From NCBI RefSeq assembly GCF_037055275.1, contig NZ_CP146343.1, positions 1,088,501 to 1,152,500 on the forward strand: a stretch of DNA of 64,000 nt. The letters run 5' to 3'. The notes under the pieces are model-generated. The model had not been told where the DNA came from and did not search any database. It saw nothing but the letters and a program-made list of their open reading frames with translations. The translations under genes were made by a program, and so were the position numbers. Positions 17,922-26,717 of the stretch are shown here, one piece after another. The stretch is from Pseudomonas sp. ML2-2023-3. GTDB taxonomy: Bacteria; Pseudomonadota; Gammaproteobacteria; Pseudomonadales; Pseudomonadaceae. The stretch's first letter is position 1. Each line of letters begins with the position of its first letter.

Positions 17922-19094
17922 ATGCCATTTGATCTAAACGCCCGCCTGGCCGTTCGCCGTGCCGACAATCTGTACCGTCATCGACCGCTGCTGGAAAGCC
18001 CTCAAGGGCCGCAAGTGGTGGTCGACGGGCAGCCTTTGCTCGCCTTCTGCAACAACGACTATCTGGGGCTGGCCAATCATCCGCAGGTCATCGAAGCCTG
18101 GCAGGCCGGTGCTTCACGCTGGGGGGTGGGGGGAGGGGCGTCCCATCTGGTCATCGGCCACAGCACCCCGCATCACGCACTGGAAGAAGCCCTCGCCGAG
18201 TTCACCGGCCGTGAGCGGGCACTGCTGTTCAGCAACGGCTATATGGCCAATATGGGCGCCGTCACGGCGCTGGTGGGCCAGGGCGATACGGTGCTGGAAG
18301 ACCGTCTGAACCATGCCTCGTTACTGGATGCCGGTTTGCTGAGCGGCGCGCGCTTCAATCGCTATTTGCATAACGACGCGGTCAGCCTGACCAAGCGCCT
18401 TGAGAAAGCCTGCGGCAATACGCTGGTGGTGACGGATGGCGTATTCAGCATGGACGGCGATCTGGCCGACTTGCCTGCGCTGGCCCGTGAAGCCAGGGCC
18501 AAAGGCGCCTGGTTGATGGTGGACGATGCCCACGGCTTTGGCCCCTTGGGTGCCAATGGCGGCGGGATTGTCGAGCACTTCGGCTTGAGTGCGGACGATG
18601 TGCCGGTGCTGGTCGGGACGCTCGGCAAGGCATTTGGCACCAGCGGTGCATTTGTCGCGGGCAGCGAAGAGCTGATCGAAAGCTTGATCCAGTTCGCCCG
18701 GCCTTACATCTACACCACCAGCCAGCCCCCTGCCCTGGCCTGCGCAACGTTGAAAAGCCTTGAACTGCTGCGCACCGAGCATTGGCGACGTGAGCACCTG
18801 AACACCTTGATAGGCCAGTTTCGTCGTGGCGCCGAGCAAATCGGCTTGCAGTTGATGGACAGCTTTACCCCGATCCAGCCGATCATGGTGGGCGACAGTG
18901 GCCGGGCCATTCGCCTGTCGCAGAGGCTGCGCGAGCGCGGTTTGCTGGTGACGGCCATTCGTCCGCCAACCGTGCCTGCAGGCAGTGCACGCTTGCGCGT
19001 GACCTTGTCGGCCGCTCACACAGAGGCACAGGTGCAGCTATTGTTAAGTGCACTCGAAGACTGTTGGCAGACGTTGGAGCCAGATCATGCGTGA
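17922..19094 (+). CDS. bioF: 8-amino-7-oxononanoate synthase
   Basis: A 390-residue PLP enzyme of the alpha-oxoamine synthase family that condenses pimeloyl-ACP/CoA with alanine. Motifs include [14 protein letters not shown], the glycine-rich [37 protein letters not shown] (D and H contact PLP) and [13 protein letters not shown] with the Schiff-base lysine. The ATG at 17922 is chosen because earlier in-frame codons lie in the repeat. Its stop overlaps the bioH start by 8 bases (ATGCGTGA). Confidence 0.97.
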   Translation: MPFDLNARLAVRRADNLYRHRPLLESPQGPQVVVDGQPLLAFCNNDYLGLANHPQVIEAWQAGASRWGVGGGASHLVIGHSTPHHALEEALAEFTGRERALLFSNGYMANMGAVTALVGQGDTVLEDRLNHASLLDAGLLSGARFNRYLHNDAVSLTKRLEKACGNTLVVTDGVFSMDGDLADLPALAREARAKGAWLMVDDAHGFGPLGANGGGIVEHFGLSADDVPVLVGTLGKAFGTSGAFVAGSEELIESLIQFARPYIYTTSQPPALACATLKSLELLRTEHWRREHLNTLIGQFRRGAEQIGLQLMDSFTPIQPIMVGDSGRAIRLSQRLRERGLLVTAIRPPTVPAGSARLRVTLSAAHTEAQVQLLLSALEDCWQTLEPDHA

Positions 19095-19818
19095 TCGTTT
19101 GGTTTTGTTGCCGGGCTGGGGCCTGGGGGTGTCACCCCTGGAGCCTCTGGCCCAGGCATTGCGCGCTCTGGACGAGCACTTGCGGGTTGAGATCGAACCG
19201 CTGCCGGTGCTGCTGTCTGTCGATCTTGAAGACTGGCTCGACGAGCTCGATTCGACCCTGCCCGACAACGTATGGCTGGGCGGCTGGTCACTGGGCGGGA
19301 TGCTCGCCAGTGAGTTGGCGGCACGCCGGGGCGACCGTTGCTGTGGCCTGGTGACATTGGCCAGCAACCCGAGTTTTGTCAGTCGCGAGGACTGGCCGAG
19401 CGCCATGCCCGTGTCGACGTTCGAACCGTTCCTCAGCGGTTTTCGCGATGCACCCAACACCACCCTCAAACGCTTTTGCCTGTTGTGCAGCCAAGGCTCG
19501 CCTGAGTCTCGGGCACTGGCCGGGCTGCTGTTGGGCGCAGCGCCCCACGCTCAACCCGATACCCTGCTGGCCGGTCTTGAACTGTTGGGCAAGCTGGATG
19601 CCCGTGATGCCTTGCAACGTTTTAGCGGGCCGCAACTGCATCTGTTTGCCGGGCTTGATGCGCTGGTGCCGGTGCAGGCAGCGACCGATGTGCTGGCGTT
19701 ATTACCCGATGTCGAAGTGGGTCTGATTGAACAGGCCTGTCATGCTTTTTTACTGGAGGCTCCCCACGAATTGGCGGCGGCAATCCAGGCGTTTTTACAC
19801 GAGTCGGGCGATGAATGA
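19087..19818 (+). CDS. bioH: Pimeloyl-ACP methyl ester carboxylesterase
   Basis: A 243-residue alpha/beta hydrolase that removes the methyl group from pimeloyl-ACP methyl ester, ending the BioC-BioH chain-building phase. The nucleophile elbow is GWSLGG with S68, and the late histidine is in [12 protein letters not shown]. The N-terminal oxyanion segment is LLPGWGLG. It overlaps bioF upstream and bioC downstream by 8 bases each, which indicates tight translational coupling. Confidence 0.94.
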   Translation: MRDRLVLLPGWGLGVSPLEPLAQALRALDEHLRVEIEPLPVLLSVDLEDWLDELDSTLPDNVWLGGWSLGGMLASELAARRGDRCCGLVTLASNPSFVSREDWPSAMPVSTFEPFLSGFRDAPNTTLKRFCLLCSQGSPESRALAGLLLGAAPHAQPDTLLAGLELLGKLDARDALQRFSGPQLHLFAGLDALVPVQAATDVLALLPDVEVGLIEQACHAFLLEAPHELAAAIQAFLHESGDE

Positions 19819-20623
19819 TTTAAGTATTGCGATGCTTGCGGCCAGTTTGCCGGACAAGCGTCAGGTAGCGGTCTCGTTTTCCCGTGCGGCTGCCAGTTAC
19901 GACAGTGTCGCCGAGCTGCAACGGGCCGTTGGCCATGAATTGATCGCCCGGCTGCCGGCCGGTCTCAGTCCGCAACGCTGGCTGGACCTGGGCAGTGGCA
20001 CGGGCTATTTCAGTCGCGTGTTGGGTCAGCGTTTTGTCGATAGCCAGGGGCTGGCGGTAGACATTGCCCAGGGCATGCTGGCGTACGCCCGCCCACTGGG
20101 AGGTGCGCAACACTTCATTGCTGGCGATGCCGAAAGCCTGCCGCTGCAATCCAATAGTTGCGATGTGATTTTCTCCAGCCTCGCGCTGCAATGGTGTGCG
20201 GACTTCAGGGCGGTACTGAACGAGGCCCACCGTGTACTCAAGCCTGGCGGGGTGCTGGCGTTTGCCAGTTTGTGTGCGGGCACCTTGAGTGAGTTGCGCG
20301 ACAGTTGGCGAGCGGTCGACGGTCAGGTTCACGTCAATCGTTTCCGTGAGTTCCAGACCTATGAGCAGTTGTGTGCCAACAGTGGAATGCAGGTGCTCGG
20401 CTTGCACAAACAGCCCCATGTGCTGCACTACGCTCAGGTTCGCCAGTTAACCCATGAACTTAAAGCGCTGGGTGCGCACAATCTGAACCCCGGTCGTCCT
20501 GAAGGATTGAGTGGCCGGGCGCGGCTTCAGGGGATGGTTGGCGCCTATGAGAAATTTCGTCAGCCGCTCGGGTTGCCGGCGACGTATCAAGTGGTCTACG
20601 GCATTTTGGAGAAAGCGCGATGA
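19811..20623 (+). CDS. bioC: Malonyl-ACP O-methyltransferase
   Basis: A 270-residue SAM-dependent methyltransferase that primes pimelate synthesis by methylating malonyl-ACP. Motif I is [30 protein letters not shown] at the N-terminus is the BioC signature, and [11 protein letters not shown] matches the motif after the SAM-binding acidic loop. The ATG at 19811 lies inside the end of bioH, and the stop overlaps bioD as ATGA. Confidence 0.96.
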   Translation: MNDLSIAMLAASLPDKRQVAVSFSRAAASYDSVAELQRAVGHELIARLPAGLSPQRWLDLGSGTGYFSRVLGQRFVDSQGLAVDIAQGMLAYARPLGGAQHFIAGDAESLPLQSNSCDVIFSSLALQWCADFRAVLNEAHRVLKPGGVLAFASLCAGTLSELRDSWRAVDGQVHVNRFREFQTYEQLCANSGMQVLGLHKQPHVLHYAQVRQLTHELKALGAHNLNPGRPEGLSGRARLQGMVGAYEKFRQPLGLPATYQVVYGILEKAR

Positions 20624-21300
20624 GCCCTGCGTACTTCATTACCGGTACTGATACCGATGTGGGTAAAACCACGGTGGCGGCAGGTCTTCTGTATGCCGCC
20701 CGCATCTCAGGGCTGAGCACTGCGGCGGGCAAGCCGGTGGCGTCCGGGTGTGAAATCACGCCACAGGGCCTGCGCAATGCAGACGCGCTGGCGCTGATGG
20801 CCGAAAGCTCGATCAAGCTCAGTTATGACGAGGTCAATCCGATAGCCTTCGAACCGGCTATCGCTCCGCATATCGCTGCGCGCGAAGCCGGGGTGGTGTT
20901 GACGGTTCGTTCGCTGCTGGAACCCATGCAGCACATTTTGGCCAGGCAGGCAGATTTCACCCTGATCGAAGGCGCGGGTGGCTGGCGCGTGCCGCTTTCA
21001 GGGCAAGACAGCTTGTCGGATTTGGCTCAAGCGCTGGATCTCCCGGTGATTTTGGTGGTGGGCGTGCGTTTGGGGTGTATCAGCCATGCGTTACTGACCG
21101 CCGAAGCGATTGCACGGGATGGCCTGCAACTGGCTGGCTGGGTGGCCAATATCATTGGTCCGAAAACTTCACGCCTGGAAGAGAACCTCGCCACGTTGGC
21201 CGAGCGTTTGCCCGCACCCTGCCTGGGTCGTGTGCCAAAGCTGAAATCGGCATCGGCGCAGTCCGTGGCTGAATATCTGCAACTGGATCTGCTGGACTGA
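20620..21300 (+). CDS. bioD: Dethiobiotin synthetase
   Basis: A 226-residue ATP-dependent enzyme that closes the ureido ring of dethiobiotin. The P-loop is GTDTDVGKT (residues 9-17), followed by [10 protein letters not shown] and [10 protein letters not shown], all typical of BioD. It is the last gene of the bioBFHCD operon, coupled to bioC by a 4-base overlap. No obvious terminator follows before the next promoter region. Confidence 0.97.
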   Translation: MSPAYFITGTDTDVGKTTVAAGLLYAARISGLSTAAGKPVASGCEITPQGLRNADALALMAESSIKLSYDEVNPIAFEPAIAPHIAAREAGVVLTVRSLLEPMQHILARQADFTLIEGAGGWRVPLSGQDSLSDLAQALDLPVILVVGVRLGCISHALLTAEAIARDGLQLAGWVANIIGPKTSRLEENLATLAERLPAPCLGRVPKLKSASAQSVAEYLQLDLLD

Positions 21301-21400
21301 CAGCAGTTCCCACAAATCAATCCTCCTTTGCCTACGAGCCGACCTAAGACGAACGGCGGCTTCGCGCTGCTTGACAATAAATAGGCGTAAACGTATGTTT

Positions 21401-21414
21401 CAAACACCTGTTTG
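21401..21414 (+). promoter_or_regulatory. PsrA-type operator upstream of an acyl-CoA dehydrogenase gene
   Basis: CAAAC-ACCT-GTTTG is a perfect palindrome and fits the recalled PsrA consensus (G/C)AAAC-N2-4-GTTT(G/C). PsrA is the Pseudomonas long-chain-fatty-acid-responsive regulator of beta-oxidation genes. The box is about 60 bases upstream of the dehydrogenase start, a sensible place for repression. Confidence 0.72.
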
Positions 21415-21475
21415 ACCGCCATAACAAATCCACGCGGTCGTTCATCCCCGGATTCATCAGCAGAGGTTTATCGCT

Positions 21476-23281
21476 ATGCCTGACTACAAGGCCCCCTTGC
21501 GTGATATTCGCTTCGTTCGTGACGAACTGCTCGGTTACGAAGCGCATTATCAGAGCCTGCCGGCTTGCCAGGACGCTACTCCAGATATGGTTGACGCCAT
21601 TCTTGAAGAAGGCGCCAAGTTTTGTGAGCAGGTGCTGGCACCTCTGAACCGCGTGGGTGACATCGAAGGCTGCACCTGGAGTGAATCCGGCGTTAAAACC
21701 CCTACCGGTTTTAAAGAAGCCTACAAACAATTCGTTGAAGGCGGCTGGCCGAGCCTGGCCCATGACGTAGAACACGGCGGCCAGGGCCTGCCGGAGTCGC
21801 TGGGTCTGGCAGTCAGTGAAATGGTTGGCGCTGCCAACTGGTCGTGGGGCATGTACCCGGGCCTGTCCCACGGTGCGATGAACACCATCTCCGAGCACGG
21901 TACTCCCGAGCAGCAAGCCACTTACCTGAGCAAGCTGGTGACTGGCGAGTGGACCGGCACCATGTGCCTGACCGAATCCCATTGCGGTACTGACCTGGGC
22001 CTGTTGCGCACCAAGGCCGAACCTCAGGCTGACGGTTCATACAAGATTTCGGGCACCAAGATCTTCATCTCGGCTGGCGAGCACGACATGGCCGACAACA
22101 TCGTCCATATCGTTCTGGCCCGCCTGCCGGATGCACCGGCTGGCACCAAAGGCATTTCGCTGTTCATCGTTCCCAAGTTCAACGCCAACGCCGATGGCAG
22201 CCTGGGTGAGCGCAACGCCGTGTCCTGTGGTTCGCTTGAGCACAAAATGGGCATCCACGGTAACGCGACCTGCGTGATGAACTTCGACGGCGCGACAGGT
22301 TTCCTGATCGGCCCGCCGAACAAAGGCCTGAACTGCATGTTCACCTTTATGAACACCGCACGTCTGGGCACCGCTTTGCAGGGCTTGTCCCACGCCGAAA
22401 TCGGTTTCCAGGGCGGCCTGAAATACGCCCGTGACCGTCTGCAAATGCGTTCGCTGACCGGACCAAAAGCCCCTGAAAAGGCGGCTGACCCGATCATCGT
22501 TCACCCGGACGTACGTCGCATGCTGTTGACCATGAAGGCATTCGCCGAAGGCAACCGTGCGATGGTTTACTTCACCGCAAAGCAAGTCGACATCGTGAAA
22601 TACGGCGTTGATGAAGAAGAGAAAAAGAAAGCCGACGCACTGCTGGCCTTCATGACTCCGATCGCCAAAGCGTTCATGACTGAAGTAGGTTTTGAGTCCG
22701 CCAACCACGGCGTTCAAATCTACGGCGGCCACGGCTTTATCGCTGAGTGGGGCATGGAGCAGAACGTTCGCGACAGCCGCATTTCGATGCTGTACGAAGG
22801 CACCACCGGTATCCAGGCACTCGACCTGCTGGGCCGTAAAGTGTTGATGACCCAAGGCGAAGCCCTCAAGGGTTTCACCAAAATCGTCCACAAGTTTTGC
22901 CAGAGCAACGAAGGCAATGAAGCGCTGAATGAATTCGTCACGCCACTGGCTGCACTGAACAAGGAATGGGGCGAGCTGACCATGAAGGTCGGTATGGCAG
23001 CCATGAAGGACCGTGAAGAAGTGGGTGCGGCTTCGGTCGATTACCTGATGTATTCCGGTTATGCATGCCTGGCGTACTTCTGGGCTGACATGGCCCGTCT
23101 GGCGGCTGAAAAGCTGGCGGCCGGCACGTCCGAAGAAGCGTTCTACAAAGCCAAGCTGCAAACTGCGCGCTTCTACTTCCAGCGCATCCTGCCGCGCACA
23201 CGCGCACACGTTGCCACCATGCTGTCGGGCGCTGCCAACCTGATGGACATGAAAGAAGAAGACTTCGACCTGGGCTACTAA
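21476..23281 (+). CDS. Acyl-CoA dehydrogenase (FadE-type, long form)
   Basis: A 601-residue flavoprotein of the long acyl-CoA dehydrogenase class, about 200 residues longer than the classical enzyme because of an extra N-terminal segment and a C-terminal domain. Visible parts are the [18 protein letters not shown] leader, the FAD/substrate segment [33 protein letters not shown], and [19 protein letters not shown] near residue 440. It should catalyse the first step of fatty-acid beta-oxidation, probably on long or medium chains. Synteny beside bioD matches P. aeruginosa PA0506 as I recall it. A PsrA-type box lies upstream and a terminator follows. Confidence 0.92.
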   Translation: MPDYKAPLRDIRFVRDELLGYEAHYQSLPACQDATPDMVDAILEEGAKFCEQVLAPLNRVGDIEGCTWSESGVKTPTGFKEAYKQFVEGGWPSLAHDVEHGGQGLPESLGLAVSEMVGAANWSWGMYPGLSHGAMNTISEHGTPEQQATYLSKLVTGEWTGTMCLTESHCGTDLGLLRTKAEPQADGSYKISGTKIFISAGEHDMADNIVHIVLARLPDAPAGTKGISLFIVPKFNANADGSLGERNAVSCGSLEHKMGIHGNATCVMNFDGATGFLIGPPNKGLNCMFTFMNTARLGTALQGLSHAEIGFQGGLKYARDRLQMRSLTGPKAPEKAADPIIVHPDVRRMLLTMKAFAEGNRAMVYFTAKQVDIVKYGVDEEEKKKADALLAFMTPIAKAFMTEVGFESANHGVQIYGGHGFIAEWGMEQNVRDSRISMLYEGTTGIQALDLLGRKVLMTQGEALKGFTKIVHKFCQSNEGNEALNEFVTPLAALNKEWGELTMKVGMAAMKDREEVGAASVDYLMYSGYACLAYFWADMARLAAEKLAAGTSEEAFYKAKLQTARFYFQRILPRTRAHVATMLSGAANLMDMKEEDFDLGY

Positions 23282-23302
23282 GTCCTGGCGGGTCATCTTG
23301 CA

Positions 23303-23338
23303 AAGCCGCTTCTCCTTTTGGGGAGGCGGCTTTTTTTT
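23303..23338 (+). terminator. Rho-independent terminator
   Basis: The GC-rich hairpin AAGCCGCTTCTCC / GGGGAGGCGGCTT is followed by a run of eight T residues, just after the first acyl-CoA dehydrogenase gene. Confidence 0.9.
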
Positions 23339-23350
23339 GGGTGGGCACAT

Positions 23351-23435
23351 GTGGGAGCGGGCTTGCTCGCGATGGCATCACCACGGTCTTCCTGAAACAC
23401 CGCGCCGCCTGAATCGCGAGCAAGCCCGCTCCCAC
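23351..23435. repeat. REPIN-type inverted REP pair
   Basis: GTGGGAGCGGGCTTGCTCGC and its inverted copy GCGAGCAAGCCCGCTCCCAC flank about 45 bases between the two dehydrogenase genes. Confidence 0.9.
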
Positions 23436-23445
23436 AAAAAATATA

Positions 23446-23469
23446 TGACCGTATGTATGTTTTCGGTCA
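23446..23469. promoter_or_regulatory. Inverted repeat upstream of the second acyl-CoA dehydrogenase gene
   Basis: TGACCG and CGGTCA are separated by 12 bases, and a further TGACCCTATGTATC half-copy follows at 23475-23488, repeating TGACCGTATGTATG at 23446-23459. This is about 80 bases upstream of the dehydrogenase start and unlike the PsrA box of its paralogue. It may be an operator for another regulator. Confidence 0.4.
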
Positions 23470-23552
23470 CAGCATGACCCTATGTATCGCCGTTGTCGTT
23501 AAGCTAGACTGGGTCCTACATTAATCGCCGTTTACAGATTACGAGGTTTTCC

Positions 23553-25331
23553 ATGGCTGACTACAAAGCGCCCCTGCGCGATATGCGCTTCGTCCTCAAT
23601 GAAGTGTTCGAGGTCGCTACACTTTGGGCGCAATTGCCTGCGTTGGCAGACACCGTGGATGCTGAAACGGTAGAAGCCATTCTTGAAGAGGCGGGCAAGG
23701 TCACCGCTAAAAGCATCGCGCCGCTGAGCCGAAGCGGTGATGAAGAAGGTTGTCACTGGGACAATGGTGCGGTGACCACCCCCGCAGGTTTCGTCGATGC
23801 CTATCGCACCTACGCCGAAGGCGGCTGGGTCGGCGTAGGCGGTGATCCACAGTTCGGCGGCATGGGGATGCCCAAGGCGGTGTCGGCCCAGGTCGAAGAA
23901 ATGATCAACTCCTCCGGCCTGTCCTTCGGCCTGTATCCGATGTTGACCGCCGGCGCCTGTGTGTCGATCAACGCCCACGCCAGCGAAGAACTGAAAGCCA
24001 CCTATCTGCCCAATATGTATTCGGGCGTGTGGGCCGGTTCCATGTGCTTGACCGAACCCCATGCCGGGACGGATCTGGGGATCATTCGCACCAAAGCCGA
24101 ACCTCAAGTGGATGGCTCTTATAAAGTCAGTGGCACCAAAATCTTCATCACTGGCGGCGAACACGACCTGACGGAAAACATCATCCACCTGGTGCTGGCC
24201 AAATTGCCGGATGCGCCTGCCGGGCCCAAAGGCATTTCGCTGTTCCTGGTGCCGAAGTTCATGGTCAACGCCGATGGCAGCCTGGGTGATCGCAACCCGG
24301 TTACCTGCGGCTCGATTGAACACAAAATGGGCATTCAGGCGTCTGCCACCTGCGTGATGAACTTCGATGAAGCCGTCGGCTACCTGGTGGGCGAGCCCAA
24401 CCGTGGCCTGGCTGCGATGTTCACCATGATGAATTATGAACGCCTGGGGGTTGGCATTCAGGGTCTTGCCTGCGGCGAGCGCTCATACCAGAACGCGGTT
24501 GAATATGCCCGCGACCGCCTTCAAGGGCGTGCTGCAACCGGCGCTCAAGCCCCGGGCAAAGTGGCGGATCCGATCATCGTGCACGCGGACGTGCGCCGCA
24601 TGCTGCTGACCATGAAGGCTTCGAACGAAGGGGGTCGAGCCTTTTCGACGTATGTTGCCAATCAGTTGGACATTGCCAAGTTCAGCGAAGACCCATCGGC
24701 GCGTGAGCGGGCTGATGGCCTGGTTGCCTTGCTGACGCCTGTGGCCAAAGCCTTCCTGACGGATCTTGGGCTTGAAACCACGGTGCACGGTCAGCAAGTG
24801 TTCGGCGGTCATGGCTACATTCGTGAGTGGGGCCAGGAGCAACTGGTGCGTGATGTGCGTATTACCCAGATCTACGAAGGCACCAATGGTATCCAGGCGC
24901 TGGATCTGGTGGGGCGCAAGATCGTGGGTAACCAGGGTGTTTACTATCGCCAGTTCGCTGACGAGATTCGTCAGTTCATCGCCTCGGCCAACAGCGATCT
25001 GAATGAGTTCACCCAGCCATTGGCGTCGGCTTTGGACACACTTGATCAGTTGACAGCCTGGGTGCTGGACCGCTCGCAAAACAACCCGAACGAGATCGGA
25101 GCCGCATCGGTCGAGTACCTTCAAGTTTTTGGTTACACGACGTATGCGTACATGTGGGCGTTGATGGCCAGGGCCGCGTTGGGCAAAGAGGCCGATGAAG
25201 CCTTTTATGCCAGCAAACTGGGCACTGCACGCTTCTACTTCGCACGTTTGCTGCCGCGGATCCATTCATTGAGCGCGTCGGTGAAGGCGGGCAGCGATTC
25301 CCTTTATCTGCTGGACGAGGCACATTTTTAA
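23553..25331 (+). CDS. Acyl-CoA dehydrogenase (FadE-type paralogue)
   Basis: A 592-residue paralogue of the preceding dehydrogenase; the leader [18 protein letters not shown] and the core MCLTEPHAGTDLGIIRTKAE, GTKIFITGGEHDL and YEGTNGIQALDLVGRK are nearly collinear with it. It probably differs in chain-length preference. It matches the position of P. aeruginosa PA0508 next to PA0506. It is separated from its paralogue by a terminator and a REPIN, so it is transcribed independently. The sRNA gene begins about 90 bases after its stop. Confidence 0.92.
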   Translation: MADYKAPLRDMRFVLNEVFEVATLWAQLPALADTVDAETVEAILEEAGKVTAKSIAPLSRSGDEEGCHWDNGAVTTPAGFVDAYRTYAEGGWVGVGGDPQFGGMGMPKAVSAQVEEMINSSGLSFGLYPMLTAGACVSINAHASEELKATYLPNMYSGVWAGSMCLTEPHAGTDLGIIRTKAEPQVDGSYKVSGTKIFITGGEHDLTENIIHLVLAKLPDAPAGPKGISLFLVPKFMVNADGSLGDRNPVTCGSIEHKMGIQASATCVMNFDEAVGYLVGEPNRGLAAMFTMMNYERLGVGIQGLACGERSYQNAVEYARDRLQGRAATGAQAPGKVADPIIVHADVRRMLLTMKASNEGGRAFSTYVANQLDIAKFSEDPSARERADGLVALLTPVAKAFLTDLGLETTVHGQQVFGGHGYIREWGQEQLVRDVRITQIYEGTNGIQALDLVGRKIVGNQGVYYRQFADEIRQFIASANSDLNEFTQPLASALDTLDQLTAWVLDRSQNNPNEIGAASVEYLQVFGYTTYAYMWALMARAALGKEADEAFYASKLGTARFYFARLLPRIHSLSASVKAGSDSLYLLDEAHF

Positions 25332-25345
25332 AGGGTTTATTAATT

Positions 25346-25363
25346 TGTAAGCATTTGCTTACA
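25346..25363 (+). promoter_or_regulatory. GacA upstream activating sequence of the Rsm sRNA gene
   Basis: TGTAAG-CATTTG-CTTACA is an exact match to the GacA box TGTAAG-N6-CTTACA found upstream of rsmX, rsmY and rsmZ. Its centre is about 66 bases before the deduced transcription start near 25420, with a possible -10 hexamer TAATCT at 25408-25413. Confidence 0.92.
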
Positions 25364-25420
25364 TTGCATGCTGACAATCTCCCATATCGCCAGATTGGAT
25401 CCAGAGGTAATCTACTTTCC

Positions 25421-25545
25421 ATGGACGTAGAGCAGGAAGCTCAAAGCAACAACAGGGACACGTAGGATTCTGCCAGGATGGCGGAGTGAAAAGGATGTCA
25501 GGGAAACAGTCTGTAAAACCCCGCCTCGGCGGGGTTTTCTTTTTT
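25421..25545 (+). ncRNA. rsmY: Rsm-family regulatory sRNA, RsmY by position
   Basis: About 120 nt with eight GGA motifs (at 25423, 25434, 25456, 25465, 25476, 25483, 25493 and 25502). Several are presented in small hairpin loops, such as GAGC-AGGAA-GCTC and GCC-AGGAT-GGC, the binding signature for the translational repressor RsmA/RsmE. A perfect GacA box lies upstream and a terminator hairpin (CCCCGCCTCGGCGGGG at 25519-25534 plus T-run) ends it. The RNA should titrate RsmA/RsmE when GacS/GacA is active. Family membership is firm. The Y assignment rests on synteny: in P. aeruginosa rsmY lies just before PA0528, and this window looks like that locus without the nir-nor-dnr block. RsmX remains possible. 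Confidence 0.85.
25519..25545 (+). terminator. Terminator of the Rsm sRNA
   Basis: The stem CCCCGCC-TC-GGCGGGG-type hairpin is followed by TTTTCTTTTTT. Confidence 0.93.
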
Positions 25546-25600
25546 GTGCGTCAGAATTTTTACTTTGACGTTAGATCCCTCCGTAGCAGCTGCTACGCGG

Positions 25601-26500
25601 CTACAACGTTTGTTCATTGCTCTGCATCACATCCTCAAGCAGCGTGCGTAATAGCCCCAATGTGGCTTGCTGACGCTGCACATCACGGCACACCAGCCCG
25701 ACCTTCAGCGGTACGCGAGGCTCACTCAGGGGTTTCCACAGCAATGTCTGGTCGTCATGTTGATGGCGCGAGCGCCCCGGCAATACGGTGGCCAGTTTGC
25801 TGTGGGGCAGGCTGTCGAGGATCCCGGCCATGGTATTCAACTCGGCCTGGACCTGCGGTCGACGGCCGAGGTTGGCGAGCTGGGTTTGCCAGATCTGGCG
25901 CACCTGAAACTCTTCCCCCAGCAACAGCATCGGCAGCTCTGCGGCCTGGCTCAGTGAAACCTTCTTGAATTCACGCAGCGGATGATCAGCCGGGATGACC
26001 AATTGAAGCTCGTCTTCGTACAGCATCATGCCGTGCAGGCCTGGCTGGCGTGGCGGCAGGTAGCTGATACCAATATCGAGTGAGCCATTGAGCAGGCGCC
26101 GTTCGATCTCGATGCCGGTCAACTCGTAAATCTGTACCACCAAATGGGGTTGGGCCTGGCGCACACGCTCCAGCATGTGCGGGACGAGGCTGGTGTGCAC
26201 GGTTTGCAACACGCCGATGGCAATCGTGCGCAGGGCCTGGCCCTGGAAATGGTGCAAGGCCTCCTTGGCCCGCTGCAAACCATCGAGCAGTGGCAAGGCG
26301 TGGTTGTACAACGTGTGCGCTGCAAGCGTGGGCAGCAGGCGTTTGCTGCTGCGCTCAAAAAGGCTGACATCGAGGTTGTGTTCGAGCTGGCGGATCTGCT
26401 GCGAAAGGGCTGGCTGCGAGATAGAAAGACGCTCGGCAGCACGGCCCACATGGCCTTCTTCATAGACCGCGACGAAATAACGCAGTTGCTTGAAATCCAT
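25601..26500 (-). CDS. LysR-type transcriptional regulator
   Basis: A 299-residue LTTR. The N-terminal winged helix is MDFKQLRYFVAVYEEGHVGR with the recognition part AAERLSISQPALSQQIRQLE, and the effector-binding domain runs from about residue 90 (TIAIGVLQTVHTSLVPHMLE). It is divergent from the class III aminotransferase gene across a 217-bp gap, so it likely controls that gene and itself. The pair next to the Rsm sRNA resembles the PA0528-PA0530 region of P. aeruginosa as I recall it. The effector is unknown. Confidence 0.9.
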   Translation of the reverse strand: MDFKQLRYFVAVYEEGHVGRAAERLSISQPALSQQIRQLEHNLDVSLFERSSKRLLPTLAAHTLYNHALPLLDGLQRAKEALHHFQGQALRTIAIGVLQTVHTSLVPHMLERVRQAQPHLVVQIYELTGIEIERRLLNGSLDIGISYLPPRQPGLHGMMLYEDELQLVIPADHPLREFKKVSLSQAAELPMLLLGEEFQVRQIWQTQLANLGRRPQVQAELNTMAGILDSLPHSKLATVLPGRSRHQHDDQTLLWKPLSEPRVPLKVGLVCRDVQRQQATLGLLRTLLEDVMQSNEQTL

Positions 26501-26717
26501 AAGTAATACTTATCGAAAATGCTTAAAAAACGAAATGGCCCATTGGCCTTGAGGCGCCTAGTCTACGCCCATTCCACAAGGCTCATCGAGCCAGAGAGGC
26601 TGATGTGCAGCGGCGTTTTACATAGGCAGGGCAATAAACCCATCGAGAGGTTTACCTTCTATATGAACAGCCGCAGGTTGCAAATCGAATCTGTTTATGG
26701 TCACAAGGTCCGCGTGC

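Noticed and set aside
25583..25604. A further palindromic repeat element after the sRNA terminator
   Set aside because: Only a short GTAGCAGCTGCTAC word is present, with no second arm, so it is at most a remnant.
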